NCBI RefSeq assembly: GCF_007830265.1
Contig: NZ_VLKE01000001.1
Location: forward strand, 4,216,001-4,280,000
Source of the DNA: Micromonospora olivasterospora
GTDB taxonomy: Bacteria > Actinomycetota > Actinomycetes > Mycobacteriales > Micromonosporaceae
Direction of reading: 5' to 3'
Length of the DNA: 64,000 nt
This document shows, in pieces, positions 37,162 through 45,586 of this stretch. A program made the translations under genes and the position numbers. The first letter of the stretch is position 1. Each line of letters opens with the position of its first letter. A model generated the notes under the pieces. The model made no database searches and was not told the DNA's origin. It saw nothing but the letters and a program-made list of their open reading frames with translations.

Positions 37162-38319
37162 CTACGGGCCCGTCCACCGCGCCTCCTGGTCCGCTCCGGC
37201 TGGCGCCGCCCGGTGCGGTTCGGCCTCGGCTGTGCCACCCAGTCCGACGTAGACGGTGACGAGCGGCCGACCTATCTCCTTGAATCCGATCCAGCTCAGC
37301 CGGTTGCTGGCCGCCGGCAAGGCACCGCTGGCCGCGGCCGCGACCGATCGGAACGCCTCGACACCGATACCCAGTCGGGTCAACAGCTCGGTAACCCGTT
37401 TCCCGGCCACTGCGTCGTTCGGTAGGTTCGGGTCGAGGGGGCAGTACAGCGTCGTGGTCAGAGCCGTGCCGTCGGCGGCGAAGGCAAGACAGGTCATCGG
37501 CGCCTTGACCCACTGCGCCAGCGGCGCCGGATTGAGCGTTCCCAGCAGCTCGGCGTACCGGCCACCGCGATGGCCGGCCCCTAGGCGCGAAACCAGCTCG
37601 ATATCGTCGATGCCTGCTTGGCTGTGCCGCAGGTACACCTTGACTCGGGCGACAGGCCGATCCACCAGATCCAGCGCGACCAGTGCCGGCTCGTAGCTTG
37701 GTGACCCCAGCCGGTCTGCGCCGAGGTGCTCCTCCACCCGCTCCCACGCGGGACCGAGGCCCAGCCTTCCCATCGCCTCCCGCACGACCGCCAAGGGCGG
37801 CCGGCCCGATGCCGCCGGGTTCAGATAGACCTTGTGCAACGGCGGCGCGGTCGCGTGCCCGGCTTCCAGCGCATGCAGGAGCAGGAACGGTGACGGATCA
37901 GCCGCCGGTCCGAGGAACAGATCGGCCACCGCTTCCAGCCGCCGGGTACCGTCGCCGAGCCGGGCGGCCAGTAGCGCGAGATGTCGCTCTAGCTCCGATC
38001 GCGTCGCGGCAGCTCCACCTGGCTCGAACAGGACCCGGGTCCGGACCCCATCGGGAGAGAAGGTGAAGGAGAACTCGACCGGGCTGCCGTCATTACCCAC
38101 AAAGGACGTCTGCCGTGCCCCGGCACCGATCGGCCGATCCGCCCAGTCGCCCAGAACGCCGGAGACCTCGTCGAACAGCACCTGCAGATCGTGCTGCTGC
38201 CCCAGCCGCGCGCGAATGGACGCCAGATGCGCTTCCACAAGCTGCCGGAACGTCGTGGGCCGATGTGTCAATCCGGCCCAGGTTCGGGGTCCTGCATAGT
38301 CGGTATCAATCTGGGCCAC
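37162..38319 (-). CDS. DMATS-type aromatic (indole) prenyltransferase
   Basis: The 385-residue protein resembles bacterial tryptophan dimethylallyltransferases of the ABBA fold. It has FLLLHALEAGHATAPPLHKV followed by YLNP, the RVKVYLRHSQAGIDDIELVS strand pair and LVTVYVGLGG near the end. The spaced K-x-Y strands usually hold the prenyl diphosphate. It would attach a prenyl group to indole, tryptophan or another aromatic; the acceptor is unknown. The GTG follows AGGAG by 7 nt. No partner biosynthetic genes are adjacent, base composition is lower in GC than its surroundings, and transposon debris lies upstream, suggesting acquisition. Confidence 0.72.
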   Translation of the reverse strand: MAQIDTDYAGPRTWAGLTHRPTTFRQLVEAHLASIRARLGQQHDLQVLFDEVSGVLGDWADRPIGAGARQTSFVGNDGSPVEFSFTFSPDGVRTRVLFEPGGAAATRSELERHLALLAARLGDGTRRLEAVADLFLGPAADPSPFLLLHALEAGHATAPPLHKVYLNPAASGRPPLAVVREAMGRLGLGPAWERVEEHLGADRLGSPSYEPALVALDLVDRPVARVKVYLRHSQAGIDDIELVSRLGAGHRGGRYAELLGTLNPAPLAQWVKAPMTCLAFAADGTALTTTLYCPLDPNLPNDAVAGKRVTELLTRLGIGVEAFRSVAAAASGALPAASNRLSWIGFKEIGRPLVTVYVGLGGTAEAEPHRAAPAGADQEARWTGP

Positions 38320-38373
38320 TCAACGCTCCTATCGAGAGGGTTGTGCTTGAGGCGCGCCGACTCCGGAAAACCT

Positions 38374-38625
38374 TCAGCGCAGCCGACCAGGGTCCTCCTG
38401 CTCGAGCAGGTCCCAAACCTTGCGGACCGCCACAGGTGTTAGAACCCACCCCCCTCCCGCGGTCTTGGCCGAGACAGGCGCGACAACGCGATTGACTTGT
38501 TCGGCCGGCTGGTCGCGATCAGCTGCAGATCCGTCGGCCATCTGCAAGCTGAGAAAACGATGCTGGAACGGCCACGATCTATGGCCTACTAGGTAATCCG
38601 TCCAAGGGAATTCCTCTCTGCCCAT
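38374..38625 (-). CDS. Small hypothetical protein, doubtful
   Basis: An 83-codon frame upstream of the prenyltransferase ends with VSAKTAGGGWVLTPVAVRKV and WDLLEQEDPG, which looks protein-like. It has no ribosome-binding site at its ATG, and I recognise no family. It might be the 3' remnant of a longer gene cut by the transposon-related rearrangement next to it. The strand and the 54-bp gap suggest cotranscription with the prenyltransferase if real. Confidence 0.3.
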   Translation of the reverse strand: MGREEFPWTDYLVGHRSWPFQHRFLSLQMADGSAADRDQPAEQVNRVVAPVSAKTAGGGWVLTPVAVRKVWDLLEQEDPGRLR

Positions 38626-38663
38626 CTATTTCCACGTACCTACGGTGCGCAAGGTTCACGTTG

Positions 38664-39240
38664 TGGTCTGGGCTACTACCGGCCGGTGCTCGCGGACCTA
38701 CCGAATACGAGGCTGTGGCGCGTCGATGCCCGCACCGACTACGGCGTGCTGGACAAGACGGCGCGGTGGCCGGGTCGACCTGGACAAGAGCGCCGGCACT
38801 GGCCGCACGTGTTGCGGGTGATCGCGTCGGCGCACACCCGCAAGATCTCCGCGCACGACATGATCAGGGTGTTGCAGCATGACGGACGGCTTACCGGCCT
38901 CGGGGAGGCGGTCGCGCACTACGGCCGGATCTTCAAGACCCTGCATGTGCTGACGTTCGCCGACGACCCGGACTACTGGCGGAACCCAAAGGGGATGCGC
39001 ACCTGCAGGAGGGCCGGCACAGCGTCGGCCGGCACGTCTTCCACGGCCGTTACCTGAACTACGCGCTGGACGCGCTACGCGGCCAGGGGCACCCCGCGTT
39101 GGAGGCCGACGCCGCCCACCTGTCGGCGTACCAGTACAAACACATCAACGTGCGTTCACCCCCCGCCCGACCTGGACGGCGTCCGCCGGCCGCTGCGCAT
39201 CCCGCAGCGGGCGATCCGGGTGACGCCCTGGCGCCGCATC
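38664..39240 (+). pseudogene. Tn3-family transposase, C-terminal remnant
   Basis: The readable stretch RPVLADLPNTRLWRVDARTDYG, then RHWPHVLRVIASAHTRKISAHDMIRVL, then EAVAHYGRIFKTLHVLTFADDP matches the C-terminal third of Tn3-type TnpA. Near 38997 the frame shifts and continues as LQEGRHSVGRHVFHGR. About 35 residues that should follow (the GELRQ to LWNT part) are missing, and the remnant resumes at YLNYALDALRGQGHP to KHINV. The 5' two thirds, terminal repeats and resolvase are absent. It is dead and marks an old insertion. Confidence 0.8.
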
Positions 39241-39259
39241 GCGAGTCGGGCTGCACGGC

Positions 39260-39853
39260 TCAGCGGTACAGAGGTTGTTCTTCTGCCGGGTGGGCCGGGA
39301 CGACGTCCAGTTGTAAATCACCGATGAGCGTGTCGATGGCGGCCTGTTCGGCGCCGATCCCGGCCCAGTGCGGGTCGACGTCGCTGACGAAACACCAGCG
39401 GCGGTCGGCCGGCCAGACGAAGGCCGGCGGAGCGATCGGCTGACCACCACCGAGGTCGGCTTCCCAGGCGTCGATGTCGTGCAGGGCGCCGCGTAGCAGC
39501 GCATACCGGCGGTGCGGGATCTCGACGAGTGGGCCGTGCCGCACGTTCGGTGGCAGCGGGATATCCGAATACCCCTCCCACACGCAGAAGTAGCAGTCCT
39601 GCGGGGTGGAGGTGAACCGAGCGAGCAGGCGCAGCGCTCGACGTGCCTGGGTGGTGTCCGACGGATGCCCGGCGGGAATGTCGGCGTCCGCCTCGTCCTG
39701 ACCGGGCGCGACGGGATCAGGGATGAAACGGAGCCTGCCGAACGCCTCGAAGCTCGCCGGGCCGAAGGTCGTCAACTGGGTGGCCGGTGTGCCGGACCGG
39801 AGGAGCCAGTCCGCCGCGGTTGTGTCTGGACAGTATGTGAGTGTCATCATCAC
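39260..39853 (-). CDS. Conserved hypothetical protein
   Basis: This 197-residue soluble protein begins MTLTYCPDTTAADWLLRSGT and carries the segments FGPASFEAFGRLRFIPDP, CYFCVWEGYSDIPLPP, RRYALLRGALHDIDAWE and WCFVSDVDPHWAGIGAEQAAID. I recognise it as a type of unnamed actinobacterial protein but not its function. Three ATGs (39853, 39850, 39847) are adjacent; 39847 gives the cleanest N-terminus. It converges on the transposase remnant. Confidence 0.7.
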   Translation of the reverse strand: MMMTLTYCPDTTAADWLLRSGTPATQLTTFGPASFEAFGRLRFIPDPVAPGQDEADADIPAGHPSDTTQARRALRLLARFTSTPQDCYFCVWEGYSDIPLPPNVRHGPLVEIPHRRYALLRGALHDIDAWEADLGGGQPIAPPAFVWPADRRWCFVSDVDPHWAGIGAEQAAIDTLIGDLQLDVVPAHPAEEQPLYR

Positions 39854-40035
39854 TGCTGCTCACTGTGCCTGCTCGCCGATCGACCGTCGGCTCGGACACT
39901 ACCCCCCGCCGCGTGCTGGCTCACCCCGGTCGCGACCCGCGTTGCTCAACGCCTGCCCGCCCTGACCGCCGCGATCTGGCCGAGGTGGCCCGGCTGGAGG
40001 GCCCGTACGCCGACGCGAGCGGGCGACGCGCGAGG

Positions 40036-43000
40036 TCAGCCGCGCAGGCGCAGGCCGCGGGGCGTCGGCCGGAACCCGGCGGCGGTCAGCGCGTCGCGCA
40101 GCGGGGAGGCCGCGACCGCCTCCCCGTCGGCCCGCTCGACCGACATCGCGCCGAGAGCGCCGGAGTGCACCGCGTCGGCGAGCGCCTTGCCGGCCGAGGC
40201 GAGGGCATCCGGGTCGGCGGAGAACGACAGGATCGTCCGCCCGCCCCGCTCGACGTAGAGCACCAGATCGCCGCCGGCCAGCACCACCAGGGCGCCCGCC
40301 TTGCGGCCGGCCCGGTGCCCGGTCGCCGGGGCCGCCCCGTCGCCGGAGTCGACCACCCGCTCCGGCCAGGGCAGCGCCCCGCCGTACGGGTTGGCGGGGT
40401 CGGTGGCGGCGAGCACCACCGTCGGCCCTCCCCGGCCCCGGCCGGCGTCGGCCGGGTCGGCGAGGGCGCGCAGGCGGTCCACCGCGCCGGGCACCGCGAA
40501 CTGGGCCGCCCCCAGCCCCTCGACGAAGTAGCCGCGCCGGGCGGCGCCGCGCTCCTCCAGTGCGGCGAGCACCGGATAGACGGCGGCAAACCCGCCGCTC
40601 ACCTGCTCGGCCGCGACCGCGCCCCGGGTCACCACCCCGTGCCGTTCGAGCAGCACCTCGGCGAGCGCGGCGGCCCGCCGGGTCGGGTCGAGGTCCCGCT
40701 CCGGCAGCCGGGACCAGCGGCCGGCCACGGTGGGCGGGCCGCCGCGGCTGGGCAGCGCGACCCGGCCGGGACGGCGGTAGCGGGTACGCGGCGCGGACGG
40801 CCGCGACCGGTGCGCCCCGCCACCGCCGAGCGCCGCCCGCAGCGGGGCGAGGGTGTCGTTGGTGAGGTGGCCGGCCCAGACCAGGTCCCAGATCGCGGCG
40901 GCGAGGGCGGCGTCGTCGGTCGAGGCGACCCGGTCGGCCAGCGAGCGGAAGAACAGCGCCTGCCCGTCGGCGAGCGCGTCGAGCACCGCCTCGTGCAGCG
41001 GGGTGCGGGCGAGGACGTCGTCCGGCGGCGGCAGGAGCAGCGGCGCGGCGTCCGCGTACGCGAGGGTGACCCAGCCGTCCCCGCCGGAGAGCGCCCCCGA
41101 GCCGGCCCACACCACCTCGCCGCTGGCGCACAGCTCGTCGAGCTGGGCGGGGGAGTAGTCGGCGACCCGGCCGGGCAGCACCAGGCGTTCCAGCGCGGAC
41201 GCCGGCACGGCCGCGCCCTGCAACTGCTCGACGGCGGCGGCGACCGCCTCCACGCCCCGGGCCGACGAGCCGACCTGCTGCCAGCGGGGCAGGAACGTCG
41301 CCAGCGCCCGGGGCGGCACCGGCTCGATCTCCCGCCGCAGCGCGGCCAGCGAACGACGGCGCAGCAGCCGCAGCACCTCCGCGTCGCACCACTGGGTGCC
41401 GACGGTGTCGGGCGCGAACTCGCCGGAGACCACCCGCCCGGTCGCGGCGAGCCGGCGCAGCGCCTGCTCGACGACGGCCACCCCGAGCCCGAACCGGGCG
41501 GCGCAGGAGACGGCGGCGAACGGGCCGTGGGTGCGGGCGTACCGGGCGACCAGGTCGCCGAGCGGGTCGGCCACCGGCGCCAGGTACGCCTCGGCCACCC
41601 CGACGGGCAGCGCCACGCCGAGCGCGTCGCGCAGCCGGGCGGCGTCCTCGACGACGACCCAGCGCTCCTCGCCGGCGACGCGCACCCGCAGCACCCGCCG
41701 GGCGGCCGCCAGCTCGGTGAGCCAGCCGACCGGCGCGCCGCGCTCGGCCAGCTCGGCCTCCGACAGGTCGCCGAGCGTGCGCAGCAGCTCGATCACGTCC
41801 TCGGCGTCGCGGGGGCGGCGCCGCTCGGTGAGCCAGCGCAGCTGCCGCTCGGTCTCGGCGAGCACCGCCGGGTCGAGCAGCTCGCGCAGGTCGACCCGGC
41901 CGAGCAACTCGCCGAGCAGCGCCGAGTCCAGCGCCAGGGCGGCGGCCCGCCGCTCCGCGAGGGGGGCGTCGCCCTCGTAGAGGAACGCGCCGACGTACCC
42001 GAACAGCAGCGAGCGGGCGAACGGCGACGGGCGGTCGGTCTCCACCTCGACCAGGCGCACCCGCCGGGCGGCCAGGTCGCGCATCAGGCCGGCCAGCGCG
42101 GGCTGGTCGAAGACGTCCTGAAGGCACTCCCGGGCGGCCTCCAGGGTGACCGGGAAGTCGGCGTACTCGCGGGCGACGTCGAGCAGTTGGGCGGCGCGCT
42201 GGCGCTGCTGCCACAGCGGCTGGCGGCGGCGCGGGTCGCGGCGGGGCAGCAGCAGGGACCGGGCCGCGCACTCCCGGAACCGGGCGGCGAACAGCGCGGA
42301 CGTGCCGACCGACTCCTCGACCAGCTGGGCGACCTCGTCGGGGTCGAAGACGATCACATCGGCGCCGGGCGGCTCCTCGGCCGTGTCCGGCAGCCGCACC
42401 ACGATGCCGTCGTCGGAGGGCAACACCTGGGCGTCCACGCCGTACCGTTCGGCGAGCCGCCGGCCGATCGCCAGCGCCCACGGGGCGTTCACCCGCGCGC
42501 CGAGCACCGAGTGCACGGCGAGCCGCCAGTCGCCCAGCTCGTCGCGGAACCGCTCCACCACCACCGTCCGGTCGTCCGGCAGGGACCGGGTCGCGGCCTG
42601 CTGCTCCCGCAGGTACGCCATCAGGTTGCCGGCGGCCCAGTCGTCCAGCCCACCGGAGCGCAGCGCGGCGACCGCCGCCTCGTCGCCCTGGCGGAGCAGG
42701 CCGCGCACCCGCGCGCCGATGGCCCGGCCCAGCTCCACCGGCCGGCCGGGCTGGTCGCCCTTCCAGAACGGCATCCGGGCGGCCTGGCCGGGGGCCGGCG
42801 ACACCAGCACCCGGTCGGGGGTGATGTCCTCGATCCGCCAGGACGACGAGCCGAGCAGGAAGACGTCGCCGACGCGGGACTCGTAGACCATCTCCTCGTC
42901 CAGCTCGCCGACCCGGGCGGCCCGCTCCGCGCCGGCCAGGAAGACGCCGAACAGGCCCCGGTCGGGGATGGTGCCGCCGCTGGTCACCGCGAGCCGTTGC

Positions 43001-44571
43001 GCGCCGGGACGCCCGGTCAGCACGTCGGTGGCGCGGTCCCACACCAGCCGGGGGCGCAGCTCGGCGAACGCGGTCGACGGGTACCGGCCGGAGAGCATGT
43101 CCAGCACGGCGTGCAGGGCGGAGTCGGGCAGCTCGGCGAACGGCGCGGCGCGGCGCACCACCGCGGCCAGGTCGCCGACCCGCCACGGCTCCAGGGCGAC
43201 CATGGCGACGACCTGCTGGGCGAGGACGTCGAGCGGGTTGCGCGGGTAGCTCAGCTCCTCGATGGCGCCGTCGGCCATCCGCTCGGCGACGACCGCGCAG
43301 GAGAGCAGGTCGCCCCGGTGCTTGGGGAAGACCACGCCCCGCGAGACGGCGCCGACCTGGTGCCCGGCGCGCCCGACCCGTTGCAGGCCGGCGGCGACGC
43401 TGGGCGGCGCCTCGATCTGCACCACCAGGTCGACCGCGCCCATGTCGATGCCCAGCTCCAGGCTGGAGGTGGCCACCACGGCGGGCAGCTGCCCCGACTT
43501 CAGCGCCTCCTCGATGTGCCGGCGCTCCTCGCGGGACACGCTGCCGTGGTGGGCGCGGGCGATCACCGGCGCCGCGCCGGCCGCCGCGCCGGACTGGGCC
43601 ATCAGCTCGGCCGGCGGCCGGCGCGGGGCCGGGGCCGGTGCCCCCGTCAGCTCCTCGGCGGCCAGCTCGTTGAGCCGGGCGCAGAGCCGCTCGGCGCTGC
43701 GCCGGGAGTTGGTGAAGACGATGGTCGAGCGGTGCGCCCGGACGAGCGAGTACACCCGCTCCTCGACCGCCGGCCAGATCGAGGCCCGGCGCGGGCCGTC
43801 GAGGTCGTCCCCGGGCGGCTCCTGCTCGTCGAGGCGGGTCATGTCCTCCACCGGGACCTGGACGCTGACCTCGATCGTCTTCGGGGTCGCGGGCTGGACC
43901 ACGTCGACCGGGCGGGCCCCGCCGAGGAACCGGGCGCAGGCGTCGATGGGGCGGACGGTGGCGGACAGGCCGATCCGCTGCGCGGGGGCGGGCAGCAGCT
44001 CGTCGAGGCGTTCCAGGGAGAGCGCCAGGTGGGCCCCGCGCTTCGTCCCGGCCACCGCGTGGACCTCGTCGACGATCACCGTCTCCACGCCGCGCAGCGA
44101 GTCCCGTGCGGCGGACGTGAGCAGCAGGAACAGCGACTCGGGCGTGGTGATGAGGATGTCCGGCGGGGTGCGCGCGAAGGCGCGCCGCTCGTCGGCGGGA
44201 GTGTCCCCGGTACGCATGCCGACCGTGATGTCCGGCGGCGCGACGCCCAGCCGGGTGGCGGCCTGCCGGATGCCCGCGAGGGGAGCGCGCAGGTTGCGCT
44301 CGACGTCGACGGCCAGGGCCTTGAGCGGGCTGACGTAGAGCACCCGGCACCGCTGGCGGGCCTCGGCCGGCGGCGGCGCCTGGGCGAGCCGGTCCAGCGA
44401 CCAGAGGAACGCGGCGAGCGTCTTGCCGGAGCCCGTGGGCGCGACGACCAGGGCGTTCCGCCCGGCCGCCACGGACCGCCAGGCGCCGGCCTGGGCGGCG
44501 GTGGGTGCGGCGAACGCCGCGCCGAACCACTCCCGCGTCGCCGCGCCGAACCCGCCCGTCACCTCCGCCAT
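40036..44571 (-). CDS. lhr: Large ATP-dependent helicase Lhr
   Basis: Lhr is a 3'-5' superfamily 2 helicase of about 1500 residues; this one has 1511. Walker A APTGSGKT lies at 44-51, and VYVSPLKALAV-like and VDEVHAVAGTKRG (motif II, DEVH) follow. SSLELGIDMGAVDLVVQIEAPPSVAAGLQRVGRAGHQ contains motifs V-VI. The long C-terminal half holds the winged-helix and Lhr-core domains. It unwinds RNA:DNA hybrids and is linked to crosslink/mitomycin tolerance in mycobacteria. The ATG follows GGCAGGATTGACGG. Confidence 0.95.
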   Translation of the reverse strand: MAEVTGGFGAATREWFGAAFAAPTAAQAGAWRSVAAGRNALVVAPTGSGKTLAAFLWSLDRLAQAPPPAEARQRCRVLYVSPLKALAVDVERNLRAPLAGIRQAATRLGVAPPDITVGMRTGDTPADERRAFARTPPDILITTPESLFLLLTSAARDSLRGVETVIVDEVHAVAGTKRGAHLALSLERLDELLPAPAQRIGLSATVRPIDACARFLGGARPVDVVQPATPKTIEVSVQVPVEDMTRLDEQEPPGDDLDGPRRASIWPAVEERVYSLVRAHRSTIVFTNSRRSAERLCARLNELAAEELTGAPAPAPRRPPAELMAQSGAAAGAAPVIARAHHGSVSREERRHIEEALKSGQLPAVVATSSLELGIDMGAVDLVVQIEAPPSVAAGLQRVGRAGHQVGAVSRGVVFPKHRGDLLSCAVVAERMADGAIEELSYPRNPLDVLAQQVVAMVALEPWRVGDLAAVVRRAAPFAELPDSALHAVLDMLSGRYPSTAFAELRPRLVWDRATDVLTGRPGAQRLAVTSGGTIPDRGLFGVFLAGAERAARVGELDEEMVYESRVGDVFLLGSSSWRIEDITPDRVLVSPAPGQAARMPFWKGDQPGRPVELGRAIGARVRGLLRQGDEAAVAALRSGGLDDWAAGNLMAYLREQQAATRSLPDDRTVVVERFRDELGDWRLAVHSVLGARVNAPWALAIGRRLAERYGVDAQVLPSDDGIVVRLPDTAEEPPGADVIVFDPDEVAQLVEESVGTSALFAARFRECAARSLLLPRRDPRRRQPLWQQRQRAAQLLDVAREYADFPVTLEAARECLQDVFDQPALAGLMRDLAARRVRLVEVETDRPSPFARSLLFGYVGAFLYEGDAPLAERRAAALALDSALLGELLGRVDLRELLDPAVLAETERQLRWLTERRRPRDAEDVIELLRTLGDLSEAELAERGAPVGWLTELAAARRVLRVRVAGEERWVVVEDAARLRDALGVALPVGVAEAYLAPVADPLGDLVARYARTHGPFAAVSCAARFGLGVAVVEQALRRLAATGRVVSGEFAPDTVGTQWCDAEVLRLLRRRSLAALRREIEPVPPRALATFLPRWQQVGSSARGVEAVAAAVEQLQGAAVPASALERLVLPGRVADYSPAQLDELCASGEVVWAGSGALSGGDGWVTLAYADAAPLLLPPPDDVLARTPLHEAVLDALADGQALFFRSLADRVASTDDAALAAAIWDLVWAGHLTNDTLAPLRAALGGGGAHRSRPSAPRTRYRRPGRVALPSRGGPPTVAGRWSRLPERDLDPTRRAAALAEVLLERHGVVTRGAVAAEQVSGGFAAVYPVLAALEERGAARRGYFVEGLGAAQFAVPGAVDRLRALADPADAGRGRGGPTVVLAATDPANPYGGALPWPERVVDSGDGAAPATGHRAGRKAGALVVLAGGDLVLYVERGGRTILSFSADPDALASAGKALADAVHSGALGAMSVERADGEAVAASPLRDALTAAGFRPTPRGLRLRG

Positions 44572-44901
44572 CCGTCAATCCTGCCTCGCACCTACGACAC
44601 CCACCCGCCAAGAGCTCCCGGCCTGCCCCCGGTCCGTGGGCTCCGCCTCAAGCAAGGAACAAACTCACTGAAAGCGTATGTGACACGCCGAAACAGCAAC
44701 ATTTCCGTGAATCTGCGCCCGCCGCTGGCCGTCGGCGTCGGCGTCGGCGACTGGCGCGTACGGCCGCCCCGGTGGTCTGTCCGAATGATGAGGACCTAGG
44801 ATGTAAAGAGCGCTATAACCGTTACGTCTCATCTAACAGCTTGCTTGTGGACAGCAACATAAAGTAACTTCACCCGCAGTGTGAGGTGCGGAGGAGGGGC
44901 C
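44572..44901. other. 330-bp intergenic region, AT-richer, with promoters
   Basis: This stretch separates lhr from a small plus-strand gene and holds no convincing ORF. The part 44785-44880 is unusually AT-rich for this genome (GATGTAAAGAGCGCTATAAC and CAGCAACATAAAGTAACTTC) and offers -10-like TATAAC and TAAAGT sequences for the gene at 44902. A GGAGGAGGGG site precedes that gene. Confidence 0.5.
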
Positions 44902-45273
44902 ATGGGCGAGGAGCGAGGCCGTGGGTCCGGCACCGATGTGCTCATCCGCAAGGTCGATGGTCACCTCGCCGCGCTCCGCGCCGGCCTGCAGGGTCCCGAG
45001 TTGGAGCTCGCCGAGCGGCTCGCCTTCTGCCTGCGCGAACTGGTCCGGCAGACCGCCCACTCCAGCGCCGCCGATCGTGGTCAGGTCCGCGCCGCGGTGC
45101 ACTACTTCGTCCTGCGTCGGGAGAGCCGGGGCCGGCTGCTCTCGGTGCGGTCCCTGGCCGCCGCCCAGCGCGTGGTCAACAAGGTGGTGCTCCAGCTGGG
45201 TCGCCCCGACCTGCTGGTGGAGACCCGCCGCGACCGCCAGGCGCTGCCGACCGGCGACATCCCGGTGCGCTGA
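44902..45273 (+). CDS. Conserved hypothetical protein of 123 residues
   Basis: A mostly helical, charged protein (GTDVLIRKVDGHLAALRAGL, LAERLAFCLRELVRQTAH, VRAAVHYFVLRRESRGRLLS, AAQRVVNKVVLQLGRPDLLV). I do not recognise a family. Clean coding bias, the strong site GGAGGAGGGGCC 2-12 nt before the ATG, and its own AT-rich promoter region make it a real gene. It ends 29 bp before a CCCCA repeat. Confidence 0.65.
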   Translation: MGEERGRGSGTDVLIRKVDGHLAALRAGLQGPELELAERLAFCLRELVRQTAHSSAADRGQVRAAVHYFVLRRESRGRLLSVRSLAAAQRVVNKVVLQLGRPDLLVETRRDRQALPTGDIPVR

Positions 45274-45301
45274 CCGACCCGGCTCGCCACCACGGCCCAC
45301 C

Positions 45302-45343
45302 CAACCCCACCCCACCCCACCCCACCCCACCCCACCCCCCCCC
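45302..45343. repeat. (CCCCA)n pentanucleotide array ending in a C9 tract
   Basis: Seven CCCCA units run without interruption into nine consecutive C residues. On the other strand this is a run of GGGG tracts, which can form G-quadruplex. Such arrays change length easily, and the exact copy number here may be unreliable. It lies 240 bp before mrpA. Confidence 0.85.
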
Positions 45344-45586
45344 GCGGCGAGGCGGTGACCAAGAGGTTTGTGTCGGCGCGTCCGCGAGATCCTGACGCAA
45401 CTCTCTTGATCGACCGCGGGGGGTGGGGGCGACCCGGCCCCGCCCCGCGGTCTCGAGGCGGGGGAGGGGCTAGGGGAGCCGGGGGGAATTCCGGCAAACG
45501 CTCACATGTAGTGGCAAACTGGCGTCTGATCGCTCCTAGGCGCTCCCCCGGGGCGCGCACTGCTGCCACCTCGACCGGGAGCGCGG
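45344..45586. other. Upstream region of the mrp operon
   Basis: No gene is visible. After a G-rich stretch (45418-45490) comes a less GC-rich block (AATTCCGGCAAACGCTCACA, then TGTAGTGGCAAACTGGCG) that probably holds the mrp promoter; TAGTGG near 45510 is a weak -10 candidate. GGGAG lies 8 nt before the mrpA GTG. Confidence 0.4.

Noticed and set aside
37028..39260. Secondary metabolite gene cluster around the prenyltransferase
   Set aside because: Neighbours are a DUF62 protein, transposase debris and a hypothetical protein; no synthase, tryptophanase or tailoring genes are present.
39841..44799. A 1652-codon plus-strand open frame antisense to lhr, and similar long frames at 3166-6282(-) and 30809-34906(-)
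   Set aside because: They mirror real genes; in very high-GC DNA antisense and shifted frames stay open. Their translations are Arg/Gly/Ala/Pro-rich without family motifs.
45302..45343. Telomere or chromosome end
   Set aside because: The CCCCA array is internal, with genes of one operon continuing on the right and core genes on the left.
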